The notes: generated by a model from the sequence alone, not told the origin. Positions 32,268-41,290 are shown, counted from the first letter of the stretch. The stretch is 64,000 nt of DNA from Parafrigoribacterium_A soli (GCF_040227235.1 NZ_JBELNZ010000002.1:744001-808000), one strand, 5' to 3'. Program-made: numbers and translations.

Positions 32268-34778
32268 ATGTGGCACGTCACGCTGAGCTCGATCCGCTAC
32301 CACCGTCGCGGTCTCACGAGTGTCTTCATCGCCATCCTGCTCGCCTCCGGGCTGCTCACCGCGCTCGGTGTGCTGCTCGAATCGGGGCAGAACGGCGGAA
32401 TCCCGGCCACCCGCTACGCCGCAGCCGACATCATCGTCGCCGCCCCGCAGGAATTGCCCGCCCACTACGACAAGGGTTCATCGTCGACCAAGCCGGCCGT
32501 GCCGTTCAGCGAACGCAACCCGCTGTCGGATGCGACGGTCGCCAAGGTCGCCGCCGTGCCCGGCGTAGAGCGCGCGATCGGCGACATCACCATTCCACTC
32601 ACCACCAGTACGCACCGCGCCGTCGACGCACACGGGTGGTCTACCGCCGCGCTGGCGCCGTACGAACTTGCGAGCGGGAGGGCCCCTCGCGCCGCGGACG
32701 AGGTCGTGCTGGACCGCTCGTTCGGGGTCAAGCCCGGAAGCCACATCCGCCTCGCTTACGGCGCAAGCGCCACCGACTACACCGTGTCGGGCACGAGCCG
32801 CCACGCGCCGAAGGGCGAAGAATCGGGCGATGCGTCGTCGACGGTCTTCCTCAGCGACGGCCAGATCGCGGAGCTCTCGCCGCACAAGGGCAGCGTGGAC
32901 ACGATCGGCGTGATCGCGAAGCCCGGTACGGATGTCGACGGCCTCGCGTCCGCGATCGCGACCTCGGTAAACAACGTGAAGACGTACACGGGGATGGCCA
33001 GGGGCGAGCTCGAGTCCTTCGACTCCTTCGGCGCGCGCGCTCGGATCACCGAGCTGAGCGGCTCGTTCATGGGCGTCTCGCTCATGATCGCCCTCGTCGT
33101 CGTGGCGAGCACCCTGTCTCTGTCGACCGCCGGACGGCGCCGCGAGTTCGCCATGCTCCGCGCCATCGGCACGCACGGCTGGCAGATCCACGCGCTCGTG
33201 GCCCGCGAGGTGCTCCTCGTCGCCGGTACCGCCGCGCTGCTCGGAACCGTGCCAGGGTTCTTCCTCGCGCGGTTCCTGAGAGACCAGTTCGTCGTGGCAC
33301 ACGTCATTCCTGCCGACTTCGAACTGTCATACAGTCCGCTCCCCGCAGTCGCTGCCGCGACCGTCAGCGTGCTGGCCGCGCTCGGTGCGGCCGCGATCGC
33401 CGCGCGGCGTTCGGCGAAAATAGCGCCCGTGGATGCGCTGCGCGAGTCCGCGACGGAACCGCGGCGGCTCGGCAGGGGCCGGATCATCACGGGTGTTGTG
33501 CTCCTCGCCATCGGTCTGCTCGCGTCTCTGCTGCCGCTCGTCTTCTCGGGGCTGCTCGGTCTCACCGCCGCCGCATCCGCCGCGCTGCTCAACATCGTCG
33601 GCGTGGCACTGCTCGGCCCGAAGATCGTGGGGCTCGCCCTGCGCATCGTGAGCCCGCTGCTGCGGCACAGCTCGTCGGCAGCGGCTGTGCTCGCCAGCGC
33701 AAGCGCGAGTGCTCACACCCGACGCCTCGCCTCCGCGATCGTTCCGCTCGCTCTCGCGATCACCTTCGCCAGCGTCCAACTGTTCCTGCCCACGACGGTA
33801 GCCGCCGAGGCTGCAGACCAGACGGTGAAGGGCGTGACCTCCGACTATCTGGTGAGCTCGGCATCCGGAATTTCGCCCGAGGTGGCGAACGACGTGGGAG
33901 AGATCCCCGGGGTGACCGCCGTGAATCCGGTGATCCGCTCCACGGTGCTCGTCAACACGCCACTCGTGGACGAGGTGTCGGTCTACTCGCTTCAGGGCGT
34001 CGACCCGAAAGCGGCCGGCGACACGCTCGACCTCGGAGTCACCAGCGGCTCGCTCGCACGGCTGGCGGAGCCGAACACCATCGCGGTGAGCGCCGACGCT
34101 GCCGCCGCGACGGGTGCCATGGTGGGGCAACCGCTCGCCGTGGGGCAGCCTCTCAAGGTGAACCTCGGCGACGGGACGCCGGTGAACGCCACCGTCGTCG
34201 CCATCTACTCCAGAGGGCTCGGCTTCGGCGACCTGACGATGGCCGCGAGCGCGGTGCGACCGCACACCACCACCGCGCTCGACGACTACCTTCTCGTGTC
34301 GACCGATTCGGGGACCGCGGCCGCGGGCATCCGTTCGCTCGGCCTCAGCGTGCAGCCGAGGGCCGCCATCACGGCCGCGGGAGGCGATGCTCGGGATTCG
34401 CAGTCCTGGGTGAACATCGTCGCCCTCGCCGTGATTTTCGGATACATCGCGCTCTCGGTGATCAACACCCTCGTGATGGCCACCTCCGAACGCCGCCGGG
34501 AGTTCGGCCTGCTGAGGCTGGTGGGCGCGTCGAACAACCAGGTGCAGCGGATGACCTTCATCGAATCCGTGCTGATCGCTGGCATCTCGGTGGTGGTCGG
34601 AACCGTCGCGGCCATCCCGCCGCTGTTCGGAATCGCCTTCGGCGTCTCGGGACAGCCCCTTCCCACCATTCAGCCCGTGGTGTACCTGGCGCTTGTGGGC
34701 GTGACCGTGCTGCTCGGCCTCGTGTCGATCGCCGTGCCGACCCGGCTCGCCGTGCGCTCGCGGCTCACCACCCAGTAG
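32268..34778 (+). CDS. FtsX-like (MacB-type) ABC transporter permease
   Basis: An 836-residue permease with two FtsX-like domains. Each has one helix, a large extracytoplasmic region and three helices: helix 1 near residues 18-35, a first triplet near 265-395, a second single helix near 490, and a final triplet near 715-830. The coupling loops AGRRREFAMLRAIGTHGWQIHAL and SERRREFGLLRLVGASNNQVQRM are visible in both halves. The ATG is two bases after the ATPase stop (an in-frame GTG at 32259 would overlap it). It probably exports lipophilic compounds or peptides or acts mechanically on the envelope. Confidence 0.92.
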   Translation: MWHVTLSSIRYHRRGLTSVFIAILLASGLLTALGVLLESGQNGGIPATRYAAADIIVAAPQELPAHYDKGSSSTKPAVPFSERNPLSDATVAKVAAVPGVERAIGDITIPLTTSTHRAVDAHGWSTAALAPYELASGRAPRAADEVVLDRSFGVKPGSHIRLAYGASATDYTVSGTSRHAPKGEESGDASSTVFLSDGQIAELSPHKGSVDTIGVIAKPGTDVDGLASAIATSVNNVKTYTGMARGELESFDSFGARARITELSGSFMGVSLMIALVVVASTLSLSTAGRRREFAMLRAIGTHGWQIHALVAREVLLVAGTAALLGTVPGFFLARFLRDQFVVAHVIPADFELSYSPLPAVAAATVSVLAALGAAAIAARRSAKIAPVDALRESATEPRRLGRGRIITGVVLLAIGLLASLLPLVFSGLLGLTAAASAALLNIVGVALLGPKIVGLALRIVSPLLRHSSSAAAVLASASASAHTRRLASAIVPLALAITFASVQLFLPTTVAAEAADQTVKGVTSDYLVSSASGISPEVANDVGEIPGVTAVNPVIRSTVLVNTPLVDEVSVYSLQGVDPKAAGDTLDLGVTSGSLARLAEPNTIAVSADAAAATGAMVGQPLAVGQPLKVNLGDGTPVNATVVAIYSRGLGFGDLTMAASAVRPHTTTALDDYLLVSTDSGTAAAGIRSLGLSVQPRAAITAAGGDARDSQSWVNIVALAVIFGYIALSVINTLVMATSERRREFGLLRLVGASNNQVQRMTFIESVLIAGISVVVGTVAAIPPLFGIAFGVSGQPLPTIQPVVYLALVGVTVLLGLVSIAVPTRLAVRSRLTTQ

Positions 34779-34826
34779 CGGGATCGGGTGCGGGGTGCTC
34801 TGCCCCGCACCGCCGCCCCCGCTGGC

Positions 34827-34832
34827 TAGAAT
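34827..34832 (+). promoter_or_regulatory. Probable -10 element of tRNA-Leu
   Basis: TAGAAT ends nine bases before the mature tRNA 5' end. Confidence 0.55.
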
Positions 34833-34841
34833 TGACCGTTC

Positions 34842-34923
34842 GCGGGAGTGGTGAAATTGGTATACACGCAGGATTTAGGTTCCTGTGCCGCAAGGCGTGA
34901 GGGTTCAAGTCCCTTCTCCCGCA
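34842..34923 (+). tRNA. tRNA-Leu (anticodon TAG)
   Basis: An 82-base cloverleaf with acceptor stem GCGGGAG/CTCCCGC, the D-loop TGGTGAAATTGG, anticodon stem CAGGA/TCCTG around loop TTTAGGT (anticodon TAG, reading CUA), a long variable arm as in type-II tRNAs, and T-arm GGGTTCAAGTCCC. The discriminator base is A. The 3' CCA is not encoded: the next bases are CTG. Confidence 0.97.
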
Positions 34924-35015
34924 CTGACGGCCGCAGATATGGGGGGAAATCCCTACAGCTTCCCGCATCCTCGAACAACTAGCCTGTCCATAACAGACGA
35001 CTGGAGAACCCGCCC

Positions 35016-35750
35016 TTGGTACATTCGGCCCTCATCCCCTGGCTCGACCCGAACACGCTCATCGCGGGATTCGGCGCCTTCGCGCTCGTCGGCGTGGCAC
35101 TCATCGTATTCGCCGAGACCGGGCTGCTCGTGGGGTTTCTGCTCCCGGGCGACACCCTGCTCATCATCACCGGACTCCTCGCCTTTCCCGGCCACGGGCA
35201 GCTCATCCAAATCGACATCTGGTGGGTGGCAGGCGCGATCGGGTTGGCCGCTTTCCTCGGCGGTGAGGCGGGATATCTCATCGGACACAAGGCTGGCCCG
35301 CGCATCTTCGAACGCAAGGAGACCGGCCTCTTCAGCATCGAAAACGTACGGCGCACGAACCACTTCTTCGACCGCTTCGGCGGTCTCGCCGTAATCCTGG
35401 CGCGCTTCGTGCCGATCGTGCGCACCTTCGCGCCGGTGGCCGCGGGCGTCGGTCACATGAACTACCGCAAGTACTCGCTCTACAACCTCATCGGTGCGCT
35501 CATCTGGGCGGCCGGGCTCACGGTCGGCGGCTACCTGCTCGGCTACATTCCGCCGGTCGCAGCGTTCGTGAGTTCGTACATCGACATCATCCTGCTCGGC
35601 GCCGTCGTGATCACGCTCATCCCCACCGTATACCACTACATTCAGGCGACCCGGAAGGCTCGCAAGGCGAACCGCGAGGCGGCCGCCGCGACGAACGGTG
35701 AGGACCTGCGTCTGCGCGAAGGCGCGTTCGACCAGAACCCGGATACCTGA
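35016..35750 (+). CDS. DedA family membrane protein
   Basis: A 244-residue protein of the DedA/VTT family, implicated in lipid-carrier or phospholipid scrambling and envelope homeostasis. Marks include FAETGLLVGFLLPGDTLLIITG near residue 35, GAIGLAAFLGGEAGYLIGHKAGPRIFERK, and the conserved RFVPIVRTFAPVAAGVGHMNYRKY near residues 130-155, with the functionally important arginines. The start is TTG, with GGAG nine bases before it. The last 25 residues are a charged tail. It lies 92 bases after tRNA-Leu. Confidence 0.93.
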   Translation: MVHSALIPWLDPNTLIAGFGAFALVGVALIVFAETGLLVGFLLPGDTLLIITGLLAFPGHGQLIQIDIWWVAGAIGLAAFLGGEAGYLIGHKAGPRIFERKETGLFSIENVRRTNHFFDRFGGLAVILARFVPIVRTFAPVAAGVGHMNYRKYSLYNLIGALIWAAGLTVGGYLLGYIPPVAAFVSSYIDIILLGAVVITLIPTVYHYIQATRKARKANREAAAATNGEDLRLREGAFDQNPDT

Positions 35751-35771
35751 GTCGAGTCGGCGGGTGCCGCG

Positions 35772-36323
35772 TCAGTCCCTGGTCGGCCTCGTGCGATCAC
35801 GAAGCCGGTCGAGCGACTGCTGGGCGGCCCTGCGCACGTCTTTGTCGGCATCCTTCAGCAACGCCCTGATCGCATCCAGCTGCTCAGTGGTGCCGATCTC
35901 GGCGAGCGCTCGCGCTGCTGCCGAGCGCACGCGTGGAACCTCGTCGGCGAGCAGCGCCGACAGCGAGTCCGTGTCGCCCACGCCGTGGGCCGCGCAGACC
36001 TTCGCGCACATCTCGCGCACCCGCCAGGCCTGATTGCCGAGACCGGCCAGAACCGCGGATGTCGCCGCACCGGGTTCGGCATCCGGCCAGACGACGGTCA
36101 GCGCCCGGGCGCCCCACAGCTCGGGCCAGTACAGCGGCGGCGCGCCATCGAGCACTCCCCGGGCGTGACGCCCGCCGAAATACAGCAGGATGTCGTCGCC
36201 CTCGTTCCTACCCGACAGCAGTCCGACCGCCATGGCGATGACTCGATCCTCGCCATAGCGGTCAACAGCGTGGGCGATGCGCGCGGCGAGCGGCGCATCG
36301 AGGGGAATCTCGTCAGTGGTCAT
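35772..36323 (-). CDS. HEAT-repeat domain protein
   Basis: A 183-residue protein. The C-terminal half has two HEAT-like helical repeats (SLSALLADEVPRVRSAAARALAEIG and LDAIRALLKDADKDVRRAAQQSLDRL, about residues 118-178), usually a protein-interaction scaffold. The N-terminal half contains DDILLYFGGRHARGVLDGAPPLYWPELWGARAL, a segment seen in actinobacterial HEAT proteins of unknown role. A -10-like TAGCGT lies nine bases before the ATG. It converges on dedA, with 21 bases between the stops. Confidence 0.8.
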   Translation of the reverse strand: MTTDEIPLDAPLAARIAHAVDRYGEDRVIAMAVGLLSGRNEGDDILLYFGGRHARGVLDGAPPLYWPELWGARALTVVWPDAEPGAATSAVLAGLGNQAWRVREMCAKVCAAHGVGDTDSLSALLADEVPRVRSAAARALAEIGTTEQLDAIRALLKDADKDVRRAAQQSLDRLRDRTRPTRD

Positions 36324-36359
36324 AGCGGTTCAACGCTACCCGTCGAACGCGCCCCGCCG

Positions 36360-37571
36360 TCACAGCCCCGTTGCGAGCAGCACGAGCAGCGCGAGATTGA
36401 GCGCCACGACGAGCACAACCGTCGCCGTGAGCGCCCAGCGCATGACCGGTCCGTTGGCGGCGTCCCCCATCACGCTGCGATCGCCCGTGAACCGCAACAG
36501 CGGAATGAGCGCAAACGGGATGCCGAAGCTCAACACCACCTGGCTGATCACAAGCGCCCAGGTCGGGTCGATGCCGAGCCCCAACACGACGAGCGCCGGA
36601 ACGAGCGTTACGAGTCGGCGCAGGAACAGCGGAATCTGCCGCTTCACCAGCCCCGCCATGATCGTCGCGCCCGCATAGCTGCCCACGGATGTCGAGGCGA
36701 GCCCCGATGCCAGCAACCCGATCGCGAAGGCGAGGGCGATCACCGGTCCGAGCGAGGCTTCGATGGCCGAGTGCGCACCCGCGATCGTGTCGGTACCGGC
36801 GACGCCGCGCAGGTTGGCCGCGGCCAGCAGCAGCATTCCGATGTTGACGAGGCCCGCGATGCCGAGGGCGACCACGACGTCCCAGCGGGTGGCTCTGAGC
36901 AGCCGGGCACGCGCATCCGGTGCAGCGAGGCCGTGCCGATCGCGGGCGAGCGCCGAGTGAACGTAGATCGCGTGCGGCATGACGGTGGCACCAAGCATGC
37001 TCGCGGCGAGCAGCACCGAGTCGGTTCCGTCAAAACGGGGAACGAGACCGCCGAGAATCTCACGGCCGTCGGGCGGATGCACGAACAGCCCCGCGAGGAA
37101 CCCGACGGCGATGATCGCCAGCAGTCCGATGATCACCGACTCGAACGGACGCTGCCCGAAGCGACTCTGCGCGGCGAGCAACAGCATGGAGATGACCCCG
37201 ACGATGACGCCTCCGAGTAGGAGCGGGAGGCCGAAGAGGAGCTGCAGTGCGATCGCTCCGCCAATCACCTCCGCGAGGTCGGTGGCCGCGGCGACGAGCT
37301 CGGCCTGCACCCAGAAGGCACGGCGAGGCAGCGGCCGGAGGCGTTCGCCGAGCAGGGCGGGCAGCGTCGTGCCGCTCACGATTCCGAGCTTCGCGGACTG
37401 GTACTGCACGATGCCGGCCATGACATTGGCGACCACGAGCACCCACACGAGCAGGTAGCCGTACCTCGCGCCGCCGCTGAGATTCGCCGCGACATTGCCG
37501 GGGTCGACGTAGGCGATCGCGGCAACGAAGGCCGGACCCAGCAGCATCCACCCTCTGGCCCGCACGGTCAC
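36360..37571 (-). CDS. Nramp-family divalent metal transporter (MntH-like)
   Basis: A 403-residue membrane protein importing Mn(II) or Fe(II) with protons. Helix 1 has the metal-binding motif AYVDPGNVAANL near residue 19, and helix 6 carries the partner motif GATVMPHAIYVHSAL near 200, containing the Met ligand. Eleven helices are predicted. Three in-frame GTG codons (37577, 37571, 37565) and an ATG (37547) compete as start; I chose 37571 because TATGGT lies exactly six bases upstream. A 58-base hairpin element separates it from rdgB. Confidence 0.93.
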   Translation of the reverse strand: MTVRARGWMLLGPAFVAAIAYVDPGNVAANLSGGARYGYLLVWVLVVANVMAGIVQYQSAKLGIVSGTTLPALLGERLRPLPRRAFWVQAELVAAATDLAEVIGGAIALQLLFGLPLLLGGVIVGVISMLLLAAQSRFGQRPFESVIIGLLAIIAVGFLAGLFVHPPDGREILGGLVPRFDGTDSVLLAASMLGATVMPHAIYVHSALARDRHGLAAPDARARLLRATRWDVVVALGIAGLVNIGMLLLAAANLRGVAGTDTIAGAHSAIEASLGPVIALAFAIGLLASGLASTSVGSYAGATIMAGLVKRQIPLFLRRLVTLVPALVVLGLGIDPTWALVISQVVLSFGIPFALIPLLRFTGDRSVMGDAANGPVMRWALTATVVLVVALNLALLVLLATGL

Positions 37572-37577
37572 CCTCAC

Positions 37578-37583
37578 ACCATA
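37578..37583 (-). promoter_or_regulatory. Probable -10 element of the Nramp gene
   Basis: TATGGT on the minus strand ends six bases before the GTG at 37571, predicting a leaderless message. Confidence 0.55.
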
Positions 37584-37595
37584 GTTGCGTGATCG

Positions 37596-37653
37596 GATCG
37601 TTCGCAGTTTCCGCCCTTCCCGCCTCGCCGTGAGGCGGAAACTGCGAACAATC
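37596..37653. repeat. Long inverted repeat with an alternative inner hairpin
   Basis: Arms at 37596-37615 and 37634-37653 match in 19 of 20 bases (GTTCGCAGTTTCCGCC against GGCGGAAACTGCGAAC) around an 18-base loop. The loop with one arm can instead form CCGCCTC-GCCGT-GAGGCGG (7-bp stem), which competes with the outer stem. It lies between rdgB and the Nramp gene. There is no T-run, so a terminator, attenuator or small mobile repeat are all possible. Confidence 0.8.
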
Positions 37654-37662
37654 GGGACGACG

Positions 37663-38295
37663 TCAGAGGAGGTGCGCGCGCACCGCGGGCATGAGCTGCG
37701 AGAAGGCGCGGGAGCGATGGCTGAGCGCATCCTTCTCGGCCGGGCTGAGCTCCGCCGAGGTCACCGCGAGTCCCTCGGGGATGAAGATCGGGTCGTAGCC
37801 GAAGCCCGACTCTCCCGCCGCGGCGCGAGCGATGGTCCCGGGCCACACGCCGAGTTCCGCGTGCTCGAACGACTCCGCGGCCTCGGCCGGGCCGTCCGGG
37901 CCGACGGCACCCACCGGCGGCGGGACGACGAGTGCGGCCGCACACATGAAGCTCGCCGTACGGTTCGCATTGTCGCCCAGGTTCGCGAGCAGCAGGCGGT
38001 AGTTGTCGATGTCGTCGCGAGTGCCCGCGTAGCGAGCCGAGTAGATGCCCGGCGCGCCCTCGAGGGCGTCGACGCAGATGCCCGAGTCGTCGGCGATCGC
38101 CGGAAGCCCGGTGAATTCGGATGCCGCCCGCGCCTTGATCAGCGCGTTCGCCTCAAACGTGTCGCCATCCTCGATCGGCTCGGGGCCCTCGTAGCCCACG
38201 AGCTCGATGCCGTCGAGCTGGGAGCCGAGGATGCGGCGCAGCTCCTCAACCTTGTGCGCGTTGTGGGTGGCGAGAACCAGCTTCACGGCGGTCAT
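37663..38295 (-). CDS. rdgB: Non-canonical purine NTP pyrophosphatase (RdgB/HAM1)
   Basis: A 210-residue housecleaning enzyme that hydrolyses dITP and XTP to monophosphates, keeping damaged purines out of DNA. Family motifs: LVLATHNAHKVEELRRIL at the N terminus, FEANALIKARAA, AIADDSGICVDALEGAPGIYSARYAG near residue 67, and the C-terminal GFGYDPIFIPEG followed by LSHRSRAF. It is the last gene of murI-rph-rdgB, overlapping rph by four bases, an arrangement common in bacteria. Confidence 0.96.
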   Translation of the reverse strand: MTAVKLVLATHNAHKVEELRRILGSQLDGIELVGYEGPEPIEDGDTFEANALIKARAASEFTGLPAIADDSGICVDALEGAPGIYSARYAGTRDDIDNYRLLLANLGDNANRTASFMCAAALVVPPPVGAVGPDGPAEAAESFEHAELGVWPGTIARAAAGESGFGYDPIFIPEGLAVTSAELSPAEKDALSHRSRAFSQLMPAVRAHLL

Positions 38296-39023
38296 AGCCC
38301 GAGCGTGGTGCGCTGGATGGTAGCAAGTTCCGTCGCGCCGCCAAGCGCGAGGTCGAGTAGCGAGTCGAGTTCGCGGCGATCGAACGGCGCACCCTCGGCG
38401 GTGCCCTGCACCTCGACGAAGAGTCCGCGGCCGGTGACCACCACGTTCATGTCGGTCTCGGCGCGCACATCCTCGGTGTATGCCAGATCGAGCATGGGAA
38501 TGCCGTCGATGATGCCGACGCTGACGGCCGAGACACTGTCAATGAGCGGGGTCGACTTCTGACCGATGAACTTCTTCTCCCGGGCCCACTCGATCGCGTC
38601 CACGAGCGCGACGTAGGCACCCGTGATCGCCGCGGTGCGAGTGCCACCATCGGCCTGCAGCACGTCGCAGTCGATGACGATCGTGTTCTCGCCGAGCGCC
38701 TTGGTGTCGATGATCGCCCGCAGGGAGCGGCCGACGAGCCTCGAGATCTCGTGCGTGCGACCGCCGATGCGGCCCTTCACCGATTCGCGATCCATGCGGC
38801 TGTTGGTCGAGCGCGGAAGCATCGAGTACTCCGCGGTGACCCAGCCCTTGCCCTTGCCCGCGAGCCAGCGCGGAACACCATTGGTGAAGGATGCCGTGCA
38901 CAACACCTTCGTGTTGCCGAAGGAGATGAGTGCTGAACCCTCGGCCTGCTTGCTCCAGCCGCGCTCGATCGTCACCTCGCGCAGCTGGTCATTGCCGCGT
39001 CCGTCGATGCGTGTGTCGCTCAT
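38292..39023 (-). CDS. rph: Ribonuclease PH
   Basis: A 243-residue phosphorolytic 3'-5' exoribonuclease that trims tRNA 3' ends, which matters here because the tRNA-Leu and tmRNA lack an encoded CCA. Clear motifs are EGSALISFGNTKVLCTASF, WVTAEYSMLPRST, RTHEISRLVGRSLRA (phosphate-binding arginines) and IDCDVLQADGGTRTAAITGAYVAL (active site). The ATG at 39023 overlaps the murI stop (ATGA); the open frame further upstream is a shadow of murI. Confidence 0.97.
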   Translation of the reverse strand: MSDTRIDGRGNDQLREVTIERGWSKQAEGSALISFGNTKVLCTASFTNGVPRWLAGKGKGWVTAEYSMLPRSTNSRMDRESVKGRIGGRTHEISRLVGRSLRAIIDTKALGENTIVIDCDVLQADGGTRTAAITGAYVALVDAIEWAREKKFIGQKSTPLIDSVSAVSVGIIDGIPMLDLAYTEDVRAETDMNVVVTGRGLFVEVQGTAEGAPFDRRELDSLLDLALGGATELATIQRTTLGL

Positions 39024-39877
39024 GAAATCAGGTCCTGTTCTGCTGGCTGGGCTGGTAGATGGATGGCACCGGTTTCGACAAGCTCCACGGCCGAGACCTC
39101 GGGGCCGAGAAAACGTCGGGCGAGAGTGAGGAACTCGCTCTGGCTGCCGCCGGTTGCCTCGAAGACGTAGCTCGGGGCATCCGTCGACTGTCGCTGCAGG
39201 CCGTGCTTCACGAGCTTGCGGTAGACGTCGTATGCGGTCTCGACGGCGCTCGAGACGAGCGTGACATCGCGGCCCATGACGTACTGGATCGCGCCGGAGA
39301 GCAGCGGATAGTGGGTGCAGCCGAGCACGAGGGTGTCGATTCCCGCGTCCTTCAGCGGTCGCAGGTAGCCCTCGGCCACGTCGAACAGCTCGGCGCCCGA
39401 GGTGACGCCGGCCTCCACGAACTCGACGAAGCGCGGGCACGCCTGGGTGAACAACTCCAGGTCGGTGGCGGCGGCGAAGGCGTCTTCGTAGGAGCGCGAC
39501 GCGATGGTGCCCTGGGTGCCGATCACGCCGATGCGCTTATTGCGCGTCTGCCGCACGGCGGAGCGCACGGCCGGCTGGATGACCTCGACCACGGGGATGC
39601 CGTGGGCCTCGGTGAAGCGCTCCCTTGCGTCGCGCAGAACGGCCGAGGACGCGGTGTTGCAGGCGATCACGAGCAGCTTCACGCCCTGGGCGACGAGGTC
39701 GTCCATGATCTCGAGCGCGTAGCCGCGAACCTCGGCGATGGGCTTCGGACCGTAGGGCGAGTGCGCGGTGTCACCGACGTAGACGATCGACTCGCCCGGC
39801 AGTTGGTCGATGATCGCGCGAGCAACGGTGAGACCGCCCACCCCGGAGTCGAAGATGCCGATGGGCGCGTCAGTCAC
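39020..39877 (-). CDS. murI: Glutamate racemase
   Basis: A 285-residue cofactor-independent racemase making D-glutamate for peptidoglycan. The two catalytic cysteines lie in VIACNTASSAVLRDARE (about residue 74) and VLGCTHYPLLSG (about 188); the N-terminal motif is GIFDSGVGGLTVARAI. I chose the GTG at 39877 because TAAACT stands eight bases upstream; a TTG at 39886 would add three residues but overlaps that hexamer. It heads murI-rph-rdgB and is divergent from pncB. Confidence 0.96.
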   Translation of the reverse strand: MTDAPIGIFDSGVGGLTVARAIIDQLPGESIVYVGDTAHSPYGPKPIAEVRGYALEIMDDLVAQGVKLLVIACNTASSAVLRDARERFTEAHGIPVVEVIQPAVRSAVRQTRNKRIGVIGTQGTIASRSYEDAFAAATDLELFTQACPRFVEFVEAGVTSGAELFDVAEGYLRPLKDAGIDTLVLGCTHYPLLSGAIQYVMGRDVTLVSSAVETAYDVYRKLVKHGLQRQSTDAPSYVFEATGGSQSEFLTLARRFLGPEVSAVELVETGAIHLPAQPAEQDLIS

Positions 39878-39885
39878 GAGGCCCA

Positions 39886-39891
39886 AGTTTA
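39886..39891 (-). promoter_or_regulatory. Probable -10 element of murI
   Basis: TAAACT on the minus strand, eight bases before the GTG at 39877. Confidence 0.5.
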
Positions 39892-39915
39892 GCCGTCGTC
39901 ACAGGGAGCACTCGG

Positions 39916-39921
39916 TAGGCT
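39916..39921 (+). promoter_or_regulatory. Probable -10 element of pncB
   Basis: TAGGCT ends six bases before the GTG at 39928. The divergent murI promoter is only about 25 bases away, so the two probably interfere. Confidence 0.55.
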
Positions 39922-39927
39922 CGACTC

Positions 39928-41223
39928 GTGAGCAGCGCACTCCTGACCGATCGCTACGAGTTGACGATGCTGGATGCGGCCATCCGTGCCGGAACGCACG
40001 AGCGCGACTGCGTGTTCGAGGTCTTCGGCCGCCGCTTCCCAGGCGGTCGCCGCTACGGAATCGTCGCCGGCACCGGGCGCCTTCTCGACCTCGTCACCGA
40101 ATTCAGGTTCACGGATGCCGAACTCGGCTGGCTGCGCGACAATCACGTCGTCGACGCGGTCACCATCGACTGGCTCGCGAACTACCGCTTCGGTGGCTCG
40201 ATCTTCGGCTACCAGGAGGGTGAGGTCTACTTTCCTGGCTCCCCCATCCTCATCGTGGAGGGCACCTTCGCGGAGGCGGTGATCCTCGAGACGCTCGCGC
40301 TCAGCGTGCTCAACTACGACACCGCGGTCGCGAGCGCCGCCGCCCGCATGGTGTCTGCCGCGAGCGGGAGACCGCTGGCGGAGATGGGGTCCAGGCGCGC
40401 GAGCGAGCGCGCCGCCGTCGGGGCCGCCCGGGCCGCATACATCGCCGGCTTCGACGCCACAAGCAACCTTGAGGCTGGGCGCAGCTGGGGCATCCCGACC
40501 ATGGGCACGGCCGCGCACTCCTTCACCCTCCTGCACGACACCGAGGAGGAGGCGTTTCGCGCCCAGGTCGCCACCCTCGGCCCCGGCACCACCCTGCTGG
40601 TCGATACCTATGACGTCACGACCGCCGTGGACCTCGCGGTCAAGGTCGCCGGCACCGGGCTCGGCGCGGTGCGCATCGACAGCGGAGACTTGCCAGAGCA
40701 GGTAAGTGCGGTGCGCAAACAGCTCGACGGACTCGGTGCGACCGGCACCAAGATCACCGTGACCAACGACCTCGACGAGTACACGATCGCGGCCCTGCGC
40801 GCGGCCCCGGTCGACTCCTACGGCGTCGGAACCTCCGTCGTCACCGGCTCGGGCTCCCCCGCCGCGGGACTCGTCTACAAGCTCGTGGCAAGAACGGATG
40901 CCGAGGGCGCCTGGCATTCCGTCGCCAAGAAGTCGCCGCAGAAGGTTTCGCTCGGTGGCCGAAAGTATCCCGTGCGCACCTTCGACGCGGCGGGACGAGC
41001 GACCGCCGAGGTCATCCACGTCGGCAAGCCCGATGAGGATGCGGCCCCGCACCGCTCGCTGCTCGTGCCGCTCATGACGGATGGTGTGCCGGATGACCGG
41101 TACTGCGGCGTCGCCGGCACGGTTCTGGCCCGCGAGCACCGCGCATCCGCCATCGCCGAGTTGCCGCCCGAGGCCTTCCGCCTGGGCCGCGGCGAGCCGG
41201 TCATCCCGACCCGCTACGCCTGA
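39928..41223 (+). CDS. pncB: Nicotinate phosphoribosyltransferase
   Basis: A 431-residue enzyme converting nicotinate and PRPP to nicotinate mononucleotide in NAD salvage. The N terminus LLTDRYELTMLDAAIRAG is diagnostic; other landmarks are FGGSIFGYQEGEVYFPGSPIL, EMGSRRASERAAVGAARAAYIAGFDATSN near residue 150, MGTAAHSFTLLHD with the autophosphorylated His, and YGVGTSVVTGSGSPAAG. The leaderless GTG is fixed by TAGGCT six bases upstream. A strong inverted repeat follows the stop. Confidence 0.96.
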   Translation: MSSALLTDRYELTMLDAAIRAGTHERDCVFEVFGRRFPGGRRYGIVAGTGRLLDLVTEFRFTDAELGWLRDNHVVDAVTIDWLANYRFGGSIFGYQEGEVYFPGSPILIVEGTFAEAVILETLALSVLNYDTAVASAAARMVSAASGRPLAEMGSRRASERAAVGAARAAYIAGFDATSNLEAGRSWGIPTMGTAAHSFTLLHDTEEEAFRAQVATLGPGTTLLVDTYDVTTAVDLAVKVAGTGLGAVRIDSGDLPEQVSAVRKQLDGLGATGTKITVTNDLDEYTIAALRAAPVDSYGVGTSVVTGSGSPAAGLVYKLVARTDAEGAWHSVAKKSPQKVSLGGRKYPVRTFDAAGRATAEVIHVGKPDEDAAPHRSLLVPLMTDGVPDDRYCGVAGTVLAREHRASAIAELPPEAFRLGRGEPVIPTRYA

Positions 41224-41230
41224 GCGACCG

Positions 41231-41290
41231 CTTCGACGAGCTCAGCGAACGACAAGCTCAGCGAACGGCCGGTCCCTGAGCTCGTCGAAG
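41231..41290. repeat. Intergenic inverted repeat R3, probable bidirectional terminator
   Basis: CTTCGACGAGCTCAG (41231-41245) and its perfect complement CTGAGCTCGTCGAAG (41276-41290) flank a 30-base spacer that contains another partial copy, ACAAGCTCAGCGAACG. It lies between the convergent pncB and DUF3039 genes. Confidence 0.8.
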
